From NCBI GenBank assembly GCA_033816765.1, contig CM066288.1, forward strand, positions 4,650,001 to 4,714,000: DNA of 64,000 bases, in the 5' to 3' direction. The DNA is from Nothopassalora personata (lineage: Eukaryota > Ascomycota > Dothideomycetes > Mycosphaerellales > Mycosphaerellaceae). Position numbers and translations under genes: made by a program. The notes under the pieces were generated by a model. The model searched no databases. It had not been told where the DNA came from and worked only from the letters and a program-made list of their open reading frames with translations. Shown one piece after another: positions 1 through 10,078 of this stretch (the first letter of the stretch is position 1; each line of letters starts with the position of its first letter).

Positions 1-242
1 CCGACAGCATGGGCTGGGCATCCTGACATTGTGCGTGAACGACTCTGACTCGTGGGCAGGCACAACACTCGCGCCATTCTTGTCAATGTTATTATATGGC
101 GCAGATGGTCTGTTACTATCACGACTACCTGGTAGGTCGCACCAAATATACACATGTAAACCGCTCATATTCCTAGTCAGGTTCGAAACGCCCAGCAAGT
201 TGACCCGCCGATCGTTCATCAGTCATGCAACCGCACAAGGGC

Positions 243-2384
243 TCAACCGCATGAACCTGAGATTGTCCGCTCAAACTCCCTGGCAATGTCAAACACCTTC
301 CCGTCAGTCCCGCTAGCACCGAGCAATGTCACCCCGAATGGCAACTCATCGCCTCCCGGAGATTGGTATGTCGATGCTGGAATTGCTATGGCACACAGGT
401 CCAGCACGTTTCCGAAGTGAGTAAAGTATCCAAGCTTGCTGTTCAGCGCAATTGGATCAGCATCCATCTCCGCCACGGTCGGGTGGCAAGTTGTTGAAGG
501 CACTAGCAGTACGTCAATATCCTTAAAGACATTGGCTGCTTGTCTCGTGTACTCTGCCTGGAGGTGAAGGTCACGGAACACTTCCCACGGGTAGACGCTT
601 TTCGCTATGGCACTCTCTAGCAACAACTTCGTCGCCGGATGAAACGACTCGGCGTTCTTTGCGATGAACTCTGGACCTATACATGCGATTCGTTCCTGAA
701 GGAGAGACGCATCGTAGAGTAAGTCGCCACCTGCTTTGAATGCCTCCCACGGCACTTCGCGAGGTGTACCGCCGGCTGATTTCAGTCGCTCCACAGCTTG
801 AGCGAATTGAGCTTGATAGGTCGTGCTGCAGTGCTCCAACGCCGTTTGGGGAGGTACGCCAAAGTTGAAGCCACCAGCCCGCACGCCGCGGAAGTCGACA
901 TGCCACAGTGCTAGCGACTGTTGAGTCTTTGCGTACGGATCCTCCTCGTCTGGTCCCTGGTCCATGACGAGCCAAATCTTCCTCGATTCTGCAACTGTAG
1001 GTGCCAAGACAGTGACAGTATCGAGACTCTTGCAAGCAGGTACAAGGCCTTTGGCGCTGAAAGTCCCTTTGGTGGGCTTGTGTCCTGTGATGCCATTGAA
1101 TGCAGCTGGCACTCGCCCAGAGCCAGCAGTGTCTGTCCCTAAAGCAAAGGAGACTAGACCTGCACCTACAGCCACAGCAGAACCTGAAGAAGAGCCGCCA
1201 GAGATATGGTTATGCGAATAGGTGCTTCTAGGAGTCCCGTATGGTGATCGAGCACCTGAAAGTCCTGTCGCGAGCTGGTCTAAGTTGGTCTTTCCGACGA
1301 AGATTGCACCGGCTCTTGTCAAGGCTTCCACAACCTTGGCACTTTCTATTGGTGTGTAGGCGAATGCTTCACACGCGGCTGTCGTCTTTACATTTGCAAC
1401 ATCGATATTGTCTTTGACAGCAAAGGGCACGCCGTATAGCTCAGGCAGAGCTTTTCCGGCAAAGCTTTCCTCTACTGCTTTCGCTGCTGCAACAAGCTCC
1501 TGCGATGATCGGAGGTGAGTCCATACGGCTGCATCCTTCTTCTTGTAAGCTTCGATGCGCGCAAGTACTTCTTTGATGACCTCTGTAGGCGTGATCTGGC
1601 CGGTGCTATACTGTCTTCGCAGACCATCAACGGATATGTCTCCTGCAAAGCCAGGTGGCGTAGTAGGTGGAGTTTGTACTTGTGGCGGTACTTGGTTGAC
1701 CAGTTCTGCTGAAGTCCCAACAAACCCGAACAAACCATCGTAGGAGCAAAGCATATCCAGCGTACTTATGTAGAACGGCTCCCAGAAGCCATCAGTACAG
1801 TCTGCCAAAATACAGCATTCGAAACCACGATCGGCCGCTTCTCTCGCAGTTGTATTCACGCAACATTCTGTCGTTACACCAGCAAAGAGTAGATGCGTGA
1901 TACCGCGCGCGAGGAGTGCTCGGTGCAATGTCGTATCCCAGAATGAGCCTTTGCCTGGCTTGTCAACCACCACTTCTCCAGGTATCGGTTTGAGCTCATC
2001 GATGATATCATGACCGTACTCTCCTCTCACCAGCAGACGACCCATCGGTCCTTCATCTCCAATGCCCATCGTGTGATGGCCATTCGGAGCCGAGATCTGC
2101 CGGAGTTTCTTCGATGGAGGTAAATCTGAAAGATCTGGCTTGTGTCCTTCGCGTGTGTGAATGACATGTAGACGCATAGCTCGAGCTACTTCCAATGCTC
2201 GCTGTGTTCGTGGAACGATATTTCTGACTTTCTGGAAAAGCTCATCGTTGCCGCACTGGATCATCCCAAACCCGTTGTAATCGACAAAGTCCCGCTGCAT
2301 ATCAATGATGATCAAAGCTGTCGATTCAGGCCGGAACTTGTAGGCATATGGCCTTGCGGATGGAAGTTCCATGGTTTGTGCCAT
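243..2384 (-). CDS. Fused isochorismatase-fold (biuretase-like) and allophanate-hydrolase-like amidase, 713 aa
   Basis: Single intronless frame. Residues 1 to about 230 form a cysteine-hydrolase domain of the isochorismatase fold: D28 in ALIIIDMQRDF, K142 in VDKPGKGSFWDT and C175 in GVTTECCVNTTA make the expected Asp-Lys-Cys triad. Residues 250-713 form an amidase-signature domain with K324 (PFAVKDNID), S398 (GGSSSGSA) and S422 (TDTAGSGR). The K-74-S-24-S spacing and the stretch PAAFNGITGHKPTKG resemble the amidase domain of allophanate hydrolases (Dur1, AtzF). In bacteria separate enzymes of these two kinds convert biuret to allophanate and then to ammonia and CO2, so the fusion could do both steps; the substrate is inference. 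RutB-like ureidoacrylate hydrolysis is an alternative for the first domain. The separate C-terminal domain of AtzF is absent. Next to a dioxygenase, an NCS1 transporter and a regulator. Confidence 0.88.
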   Translation of the reverse strand: MAQTMELPSARPYAYKFRPESTALIIIDMQRDFVDYNGFGMIQCGNDELFQKVRNIVPRTQRALEVARAMRLHVIHTREGHKPDLSDLPPSKKLRQISAPNGHHTMGIGDEGPMGRLLVRGEYGHDIIDELKPIPGEVVVDKPGKGSFWDTTLHRALLARGITHLLFAGVTTECCVNTTAREAADRGFECCILADCTDGFWEPFYISTLDMLCSYDGLFGFVGTSAELVNQVPPQVQTPPTTPPGFAGDISVDGLRRQYSTGQITPTEVIKEVLARIEAYKKKDAAVWTHLRSSQELVAAAKAVEESFAGKALPELYGVPFAVKDNIDVANVKTTAACEAFAYTPIESAKVVEALTRAGAIFVGKTNLDQLATGLSGARSPYGTPRSTYSHNHISGGSSSGSAVAVGAGLVSFALGTDTAGSGRVPAAFNGITGHKPTKGTFSAKGLVPACKSLDTVTVLAPTVAESRKIWLVMDQGPDEEDPYAKTQQSLALWHVDFRGVRAGGFNFGVPPQTALEHCSTTYQAQFAQAVERLKSAGGTPREVPWEAFKAGGDLLYDASLLQERIACIGPEFIAKNAESFHPATKLLLESAIAKSVYPWEVFRDLHLQAEYTRQAANVFKDIDVLLVPSTTCHPTVAEMDADPIALNSKLGYFTHFGNVLDLCAIAIPASTYQSPGGDELPFGVTLLGASGTDGKVFDIAREFERTISGSCG

Positions 2385-2573
2385 TGTTGCTGGTCGTTAC
2401 TCTTTTAGACTTGGAAGGTGGAGGAGAGGGCAAAGAGTGTTGAGAGTATGGTTACATATCGAGACGCGACCTGATTACTCACGCGTACCGACGGCGAGTG
2501 CGGCCGTCCCGTAGCCTGATCTGCCGGCGACCGGCGTCGACACGCGAAGGGTTGGGAATATGCATGTTGTTCG

Positions 2574-2589
2574 TGATAGGTATTGATAA
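2574..2589. promoter_or_regulatory. Pair of GATA-factor sites upstream of the fusion hydrolase
   Basis: TGATAG and TGATAA lie 10 bp apart, about 190 bp upstream of the hydrolase start. Both fit HGATAR, the site bound by AreA/Nit2-type nitrogen regulators. Functional use is inference. The rest of the 480 bp between the hydrolase start and the 3' end of the dioxygenase gene shows nothing else I recognise. Confidence 0.4.
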
Positions 2590-2864
2590 GAAGGAAGAGG
2601 TGTGATTGCCCCCATGCCGACGGGCCCCACCCCGCCGTAGGCCCGAGCCTGTGGCGTCTCGCCAGCAGCATCCATTTGATGAACATTGATACACCTCTCG
2701 AACGTCAGAACGAGGTGAGAATGGTACATATAAGGTCATCGTAAGCTGGAGTATCCGCAAGCTGCAACACTACGGGTCCAGACTGACACTGCAGGTGCTT
2801 GGCGTGTATTGGAAGGGACGAATGCCAAAGATTGAGCACATCACCGTGGAAGTGTATACTCTGT

Positions 2865-3997
2865 CTACGCCACAACAGCACTCTTGACGAAACCCTTCGT
2901 CTTCGCATCCTCCTCACTAAGCCTGCTCCTCGCCAGCCGCGACCAAACATAATCACCCGCCACAATCGGCTCATACTCTGCCTTGGCACCTTCCGCTATG
3001 CAAGTCGGCAAAGGATCCAGAACAGTATCATAGCTAGGTCCAAAGAAGAATGGTATGCTATACCTTTCTTGACCAGTGGCATTGTGCACCCTATGAACTG
3101 TCGAAATGAAGACATCATTGGACCAGCGTGCAAGCATGTCTCCGATGTTGACCACGAACGTACCTGGCACTGGAGGCGCCTGGACCCATTCGCCGTCGAT
3201 GTTGAGGATCTGCAACGCTGGTTGAGTCCCTTGAAAGTAGGATTGTGAAAGCCTCGATGTCGGTATGGGCGCCAATGCCTAAAGCGTCAGGGTTCGTTGG
3301 GTCCTGGGCCGGGTACTTGAGCAATCGCAGCATGGCACCAGGCTGACGAACCGCCGCTTCGAAGTACTCTGGACGCAGTTCCAGGACTCTGGCGAACAGC
3401 CGTGTCATGCGACGAGCGAGAGATAGGACTTCGCCATAGTATGCGGCTACGCTGGGCTTGAAGCTAGGCATTCGAGGCCAAGCGTTTGGGCCAACCATTG
3501 GACTGTCCGATGCAGCAGGACAAGTGAGTTCACTGCGGCCATCGAATTCAGAATCCAGATCTGGCTCGTAGCCACAATTGAACGCTTCGTTCAGATCAGC
3601 TTGCTTTGTCTCGTCGGTTCGCACTTCGGCCATGGGCTCATAGCCGTGCAGCACTGGATTCTTCTTGTAGTTGATTTCATTCTTGACCTCTAGCGATTGG
3701 TCGAAGAATGTCTTCGCCGTCCCGAAGATTTGGTCCATGACTGCTTGCGGCACTCCATGGTCCTATGATGTTTCATGTCAGGGTCGCTCAGTCGTAGGCC
3801 ACAGCTCGTAGTTATTAGTCGAGGAATGCACTGACTTTAATGTAGAAGAACCCGACTCTGGTACATGCGTCCGTCAAGTCGCTGATGATCTGGTCCTCAG
3901 GATCTGCTAGAGATATCGTCGGAATCTCGCTGAACTCGGCCTTCCTCGCGGTATTCCCGGCTAGCTGCCTTTGCCTTCCCGAGAACGATGTGAACAT
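2865..3997 (-). CDS. 2-oxoglutarate/Fe(II)-dependent dioxygenase (IPNS-like), with a one-base frame break
   Basis: The N-terminal part (TARKAEFSEIPTISL, GFFYIK) is the DIOX_N domain. A 73-nt intron (3763-3835, GTCAGT...CATAG) joins YIK to DHGVPQAV. The C-terminal part carries the iron ligands HTD and the later STVHRVHN histidine, and the 2-oxoglutarate-binding RYS in ERYSIPFFFG. Between HTDIEAFTIL and QGTQPALQIL the frame shifts by one base; removing one T from the TTT run (3234-3236 on the plus strand) restores a continuous product of about 352 aa, the usual family length. Start is uncertain: ATG at 3997 or 4015. Relatives include fungal thymine 7-hydroxylase and many other oxidases, so the substrate is unknown. 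It shares a roughly 450-bp bidirectional promoter with the NCS1 transporter. It is either a recent pseudogene or carries a sequencing indel. Confidence 0.82.
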
Positions 3998-4201
3998 CTT
4001 GTGCCACTGTTCCATTAAGCGCGTGCACGGTTCAACTCGCACGTAATCTTCAATTGGGTTTCGCTTGTTGTTGTGGTCGAGGCCTTTAGCACTTGCGGTA
4101 ATTGGTCGAAGTACTGCGGCATTGTAGAGGTGCTTTCTAATAACATGTCCACCCCGGCCAGTAGCTTTCACCAGGCAAGCATGATCTGGCCGCCGGCCCC
4201 T

Positions 4202-4357
4202 GATAGCCGCGGCCTTCCACAGGGTTGACCGTTGAACCACAGCACGGGTGCGCTATCTATTATTCTGCGCGAACTCTGATAGGGCCTGCATGGCATTATG
4301 TGGGGATCTGGAGTCTCGTGGTAGTGGGTCCGCCATGTGCATCGATAACATGCGATA
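4202..4357. promoter_or_regulatory. Cluster of five GATA-factor sites in the dioxygenase/transporter promoter
   Basis: HGATAR cores occur at 4202, 4254 (minus strand), 4278, 4344 and 4354. About half a site would be expected by chance in 157 bp of random sequence, counting both strands. The block lies between the divergent dioxygenase start (about 3997) and transporter start (4467). AreA-type nitrogen control of both genes is inferred. Confidence 0.5.
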
Positions 4358-4466
4358 GCATCAATCTATCCAGATGACTGCGAGAATTGCATAAGTAGTG
4401 ATCAGCGTGGTCGGCGGCTGTCTGTGGTGAGTGCTTTTGGCAATACTGTCGGTTGTTTGATCGAGT

Positions 4467-6369
4467 ATGGCCACTGTTATCCGTCAGCGCTTCGAAGCGG
4501 CCAAGGTCGATTTGAAGGCGAAGACTCACAAGTCTGGATGGATTCTCAAGCAAGAGCCGACGTCGTTTGGCGACAAGAATACGTGGAGCAATATCGACAT
4601 GGACGTCACACCAATGGAGCGGCGGACGTGGAATAGCTTGACGATCTTTGGATTCTGGATGTCCGATGCGTTGAATGCTCAAGGCTGGATGGCGTGAGTA
4701 TGCTCCTGTCTCTCAGGGCTCAAGTGACTGACTGTGCTACCAGACCGGCAGCCATCATTGCAGTGGGTCTGACGTGGCGTGAAGCTGTATACAGTATCAT
4801 ACTCGGACTCTGCATGCCGGCAATTGTCCTGGTGCTGAACGGCGCGATTGGAGCCCATTTACATATCCCGTTTCCAGTAGCTGTCAGATCTAGCTTCGGG
4901 TTTCTTTTCGCTCGATTTGCAGTGGTGACTCGCATGATCACTGCATTGTTTTGGCATGGTATCCAGACCTACACCGGCTCCACCGCCATCACGCAAATGA
5001 TCCGAGCCATCTGGCCAAGCTACTTGGACATCCCCAATCATCTCCCGGAGTCAGCTGGCATTACATCGCAACAACTCCTCTCGCACTTCATCTTCTGGAC
5101 GATCCAGTTACCCTTCCTGTTGACACCGCCACACAAGCTGAAATGGTTCTTCGTCTTCAAGGTCGTCGTGACAGTCACCGCTTGTATCGGCACCGTCATC
5201 GCCATGACCTCGAAAGCTGGAGGCACCGGCGACATCTGGAAGCAGGAGTACCGAGTCCACGGTGCTGAGAGGTCCTGGCTGATACTTGCGAGCATGATGA
5301 GTGTTGCTGGAGGTACGTGCTTGAACGGTGCTAGGTATCCAGCCGTGGCTCAGACTGCGTTGCGGTGTTCGAGACCTGCAATGCACGACGCGCTAACACT
5401 CTTCTGTCTGCAGGCTGGGCAACCATGGCAACGAACGTCCCCGACTTCACACGCTACCTCCGCACGCCTCGCGGCGTATATTGGCAGGGTCTATTCCTTC
5501 CATTGACCGGATTGGTCCTCGGACTATTCGGCATTATCTCCTGCTCAGCAGCCAAGGTCGTCTACGACGAGTATATCTGGGACCCTTTGGTATTAGCAGC
5601 AAAATGGGAAGGTCCTTCTGGACGATGTGGTGCCTTCTTCGTTGGCCTCTGCTGGGTCGTGGCTCAGATCGGAACAAACTTGTCTGCTAATGTCATCTCC
5701 TTCGCCAACGATATGGTCAGCTTGTTTCCGAAGTATATTAACATCAGGCGAGGCGCGATCTTTGCTACGATTGTCGCTGGGTGGATTATGGTTCCGTAAG
5801 TTGTCGCCTTGTGTACTGTATGTCCACCCAGCTAATGCTGACTGACGTTTCACAGATGGAAAATCGTCCATTCAGCGGCTTCACTCATGACGTTCATGTC
5901 AGGTCTTGCGATCTTCTTGGCACCAATTAGCGCGATCCTGGCTTGCGATTACTGGCTGGTCAAGAAGAGACACTTAGACGTACCTAGCCTCTACCGTCGC
6001 TACGCGCGGTATCGCTATTGGTATGGCCTCAACTGGCGAGCGGCTGTGGCATTCACCATCAGCGTGACGCCCAACGTCCCTGGACTTGCTCGTGCTGTCA
6101 ACTCGAGCATCTCTTTGCCGTCGGGGATCATTCATCTCTACAACATTAACTACCTCTACGGGCTGATCAGCGCTGCGGTGATATATTTTGCACTGTCGTA
6201 CTTCTTTCCAGCTGTTGACACGCTGTTGGGGGAAAGTATTCTCGATGACGATAATTATGTCGACGGTGTGGTATATAGGCCGTTTGGTGAAGAGAAGACG
6301 GCTCAAAGCCATCAGACTGAGATCTCCATTGGGAGCAAGAAGAATCTGCATGACGTTCGAGATGTTTAA
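4467..6369 (+). CDS. NCS1-family nucleobase/ureide transporter (Fur-like), 563 aa
   Basis: Four exons: 4467-4693, 4744-5312, 5414-5795 and 5856-6369. Every junction has GT-AG borders and restores frame (introns of 50, 101 and 60 nt). The N-terminal WSNIDMDVTPMERRTW is the signature stretch before the first helix of fungal Fur-type NCS1 proteins (uracil, allantoin, uric acid carriers). The segment QTYTGSTAI, in the substrate-binding helix region, and NVPDFTRY, in the later core, are also typical. There are about eleven to twelve hydrophobic helices and a short polar C-tail. NCS1 proteins are proton symporters in the plasma membrane. It is transcribed divergently from the dioxygenase, so it probably imports the substrate of this cluster. 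The exact substrate cannot be read from sequence. Confidence 0.9.
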
Positions 6370-6483
6370 GATAGCGACACATATCAATGTAGTCTGATAT
6401 TCTCGCATTCCTGGTGGGGCTGTATTGTACATAAATAGCTGATGATGTCTCCGAGACTATTTGATGGATTAATGCTTTCAGTG

Positions 6484-8611
6484 TCAGCTCATTCCAGGTA
6501 GCCAAGTCCCGTCCAAGTCACTTGGGAGGTGTGCGAACATGGCATTTGGATCGGGGAAGCTGTTGTGATCAAAGGTGTAGTCGCCGTGAAGAGGACCATA
6601 CGAAATGCTACCATTCGTCGCTGGGTGTGGCAGCCAATCTTGGGTCGGCGATGCGTCCGTACCCTGGACTGCAAGGCCCATCGAGACTGGACTGGTCGTG
6701 ACTGAGCTGTTATCGACGTGCTGTGAGCTGATTCGAACTGGCTGGTTGATGTAGGCGAGTGCCTGCTTCATAAAACTGGCACCAGCCTCACTGTTGACCT
6801 TTAACGTCCACTTGAACTCTTTCAGTTTCGTCGAATATTGGGCGCGTTCATCCTCGCTTTGGGCTGTGTCTTCTAGGGCCTGGCCGAAGGCGTAGATCAA
6901 AGCGCAGCATTTCGCCGAAGGGAAGTACCAAAATGATAGCAAGTGTTGCGCTTGAAGGCGTTGCACAAAGTCTGTAGCGTTGCTCAGACGTTCTTTGGCG
7001 GCCACCCTTACCACCTGCACCATCGTCGGATCCGGGTAGTCTGTGGTAGCAAGCGCTCGTATCAGCACACGATGTACGCACACCTCGATTGTGAGGTAAG
7101 CCAAACGCAAGTAGCCGACACTAGAAAGCTTCATCGAGGCTGCTGAATCCATCTTCAGTGATTCTGGCAAAGTCAGTGACCAGTCTTTCAACCTGATCTG
7201 CAAAGGCTTTATTTGCTGCAGAGACGCAGCGAGGCGATTTGAACTGCTGTCCATGGCGCGTGCTCCACGAGCTGAGAAAAGTGTCGAGAGTATGTCAGCC
7301 AAAATCGCGCTTAAATCGGCCATGCGAGTATAGACCAATCTCCCTCTGCCAACTTCGCTACTGCCTTCGGTGTCATCCTCGGCGGTCTCAGGAAAGTCTT
7401 CTTCAGACAGCGGCTCCACGTCCCACTCTTCGCGGCTTATAAGGGACGGCCGGCTTTCAAGTAATGCCGAGAACTTGTCTTGCATGTACAAACCCCAGCC
7501 TATCCGTCGACGGACACCAATCTCCCAATCAGGTATATCCCACTGCGAAGAGTCAAGATGTAGGCCAAGGCCATGGGCAATGTTGACCAACTGCACCGTG
7601 AGACGATCACGTTGCTCTTTGGGCGTCGGACCCATGAAGGCCTTTTGGTATTGTGATAGCAGAAGACCCGCCTGTATCGTTGAAAGCTTCGGGCGGCGCA
7701 TTGTATTTTGAAGCGCGTTAAATGCAAGCACTCGCAAGGATTCTGTATCAATTTGGCGAACTTTTGCTAGGGAATCCGAGTAGGCCCAGTAAGACGAGGC
7801 CAGAAGGTAAACAGCAGCGAGCAGCGGTGGCGCGAACTCGCGGAATGAACGGCCATATTTTTCTATGAATACCTCCTTGTGCAATATGGGGAATGAGGGG
7901 TGCACAATACGGAAGTAAAGCTGCACGAGCTCGTGACCGTGACCGGCGGCCGTCCTTTCTATCTCGTCAATGTCTGAACGTTCTTGATCATAGCCAGCTG
8001 TGTGAATATCTGGTATGATCCGAAATGCTGCAGAAGGATGTACGAAACGAATGTACCCAGCCTCTGACTTGGATTGATCATCACCATGTTCTTCGAACCG
8101 GTCCAGACGTTGGCCGCCGTACACGTCAGGGATAGCATTAGGCCCCACGTATTCTGAATGATGAGAGTTTTGCAGGCCCAGAGTGCGTTGTAGTAAGGAA
8201 GGGCCAGGCAATGTGTCGTACTCTTCAACGCCTGTGCCTGGCCGGATACGGATCGTTCTTCCGCGCTTAGAAGCTGGGTGCGATTCTGCAGTGCCACCAG
8301 CGCTACCTTGAGCTGCTGACCGCTTCCTTGGTTGTGGCGCTTCTTCGTACTTGCATGTCTGATTGTGAAATTTGCAGAGCACGCACATAGAGTTGCCGTC
8401 CTCGGTAACGCACTTACTGCCATTGAGTGTTAGAGCAGGCTTCCAAGAGCTCGGTCATGTGTGTTCGCCACACAAGGTGTTGTCGGCACAAGAGGCGAAC
8501 GCATCAGACGCACCTTTTGCGTCTTCTACAAGCATCACAAGGTCGACTGCGTTTGGTGCCGGCATGGTCATGCGTGGGCCGGGCTGGCAGTCCTGACTTG
8601 GGCGCAGACAT
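6484..8611 (-). CDS. Zn(II)2Cys6 transcription factor with fungal_trans domain, 676 aa
   Basis: Exon 1 (8611-8514) starts MSAPKSG and ends inside the zinc cluster; a 97-nt intron (8417-8513) is removed. The joined cluster has CDACRRRKSKC followed by CVLCKFHNQTC, giving six cysteines with C-x2-C-x6-C spacing in each half. A basic PRKR linker follows. The middle homology region begins near ELVQLYFRIVHPSFPILHK, the hallmark of PF04082. The CVLCKFHNQ type of second half recalls, from memory, the Dal81/TamA and Urc2 group of nitrogen-catabolism regulators; this assignment is moderate. The gene ends about 115 bp from the convergent transporter gene, so it is a good candidate for the pathway-specific activator of the cluster. 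Confidence 0.9.
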
Positions 8612-10078
8612 GGCGTCGTTGGCTCTCACGGCGCGGGTCGTCAGGCTAGACTTGCCATCGACGCGTGGCAGTGTGCAGGATTGTTATGCCCTCCCACGTG
8701 CGGCAAGACGGACGACTGGTGATGTCGATGGCTCGATAGCGGATGACGCTGTGACGCAGAAGTTATGAGGGCGGCTAGACCGACTTTTGGTCGCCGACGG
8801 GGTGGCGGTGATATTGGCTGATGTCAGATATCGAAGACGGCATGAATAACTGATGTGAAGACGTTCCAGAAGGGTTAGACGATGTTTTTGACAGAGTATC
8901 TTGCAACGTATTGGTTTGGTTGTGTGGTGGTGTTGGTGAAATGTAGATCGGAAGCTGACGCTACTTTTGCTCCCGCGTCTCACGTCTCAACCGTTGCTTG
9001 GCGGATAGTGTTGCCGCACAGTCCCGTACGGCGCACAGTCTAACCACAGCCAACTGTTGTGTCCAGGTGACGCATATAACGAGTTAATGAGCACTACCTA
9101 AGTTGTTTTAGTGAAAGTGTGGGGAAGATTTGAACTGGACAGTAGTCGATCTCGGCAACTGCTAGTGTTGCACTACCAGCATTGTATTGTTTGCTGCAAC
9201 AATCAGAACTACTACAGTATCTCCTCGCGGCCTGAAGACAAAAGAGTGGTGGCAAGGCAGGCCAGATTTCGCCGCCAACATCGCCTAGGCCCTCCCCAAA
9301 AGAGAGGCGCCTACTGTACGTGTGATGATGATTCACCTCTACCACAGCCGCGCCCGGGTTCATTGGCGCGAAGCGCGTCGGCGCTAGTCTGTCGATCGGG
9401 TCTGACAGAATGGAAGCCGAACTTCCTGGCCGTTAGCGACGTCGATAACCAGGACATCAACAACACCGACGAGAAGAAACAAGAAAGAAACCGCTGGATC
9501 GGATGATATCTGCCCATACACGGTGATGCATTAAGTACACCGAACATCCAGACAGCACGTGAGCGGCGTGCAGCACTGCTGCCCCATCTCCCGAGCCCCA
9601 TGAACTACTGCAGCACTCGCAGCTTTCGGATGCAGGTCGCGCCTCTCGTACCACCACACCGGTACAGTATCTTCTCAGCATCGCCATCGCCATCGCCACG
9701 CTCTTGCTCCTCTCTCGTAAGCGCGAGCGCAGGCGGCAACAGTCCTCCTTCCTCCCGGTCACCCCGGACAGATCATCGCCGTGTGTGGAAGCGTCAAGAT
9801 CTGCGGCTCTAGCACCAATGAGTGCCTGATGCTCAGCCTCACTTTTCATTCACTCCTCGAATCACCTGCTCCCGTATTCAATAGCACGTTGTCTCTTGTC
9901 ATACCTCACAAAGTCTTGGTTTCAACTCTCTTGCTCGCTCATTGCTATCAGCAGCACCCCCAAGATATCATCTGCATGTGAGACAGCTTAAACGACTCAT
10001 CACCAGCCTGCATATACCGGCCAACGCAATCTTCCGATCCACTCTTTGTCCCATACACTCACAGGCAACGCTGCATCT
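8612..10078. other. Intergenic region between the Zn-cluster regulator and the AAA ATPase
   Basis: No gene is supported. Open frames here lack recognisable domains and overlap on both strands. A short (CATCGC)-type repeat lies near 9680, and the 3' part is pyrimidine-rich, as expected for the promoter and 5' leader of the downstream ATPase gene. Confidence 0.6.

Noticed and set aside
3115..3300. An intron to explain the dioxygenase frame change
   Set aside because: Every candidate GT-AG pair removes the HTD metal ligands or is shorter than 20 nt.
9457..9849. Minus-strand open stretch rich in Cys and Arg
   Set aside because: No domain, overlapping alternatives on both strands, and it sits in the leader region of the AAA ATPase.
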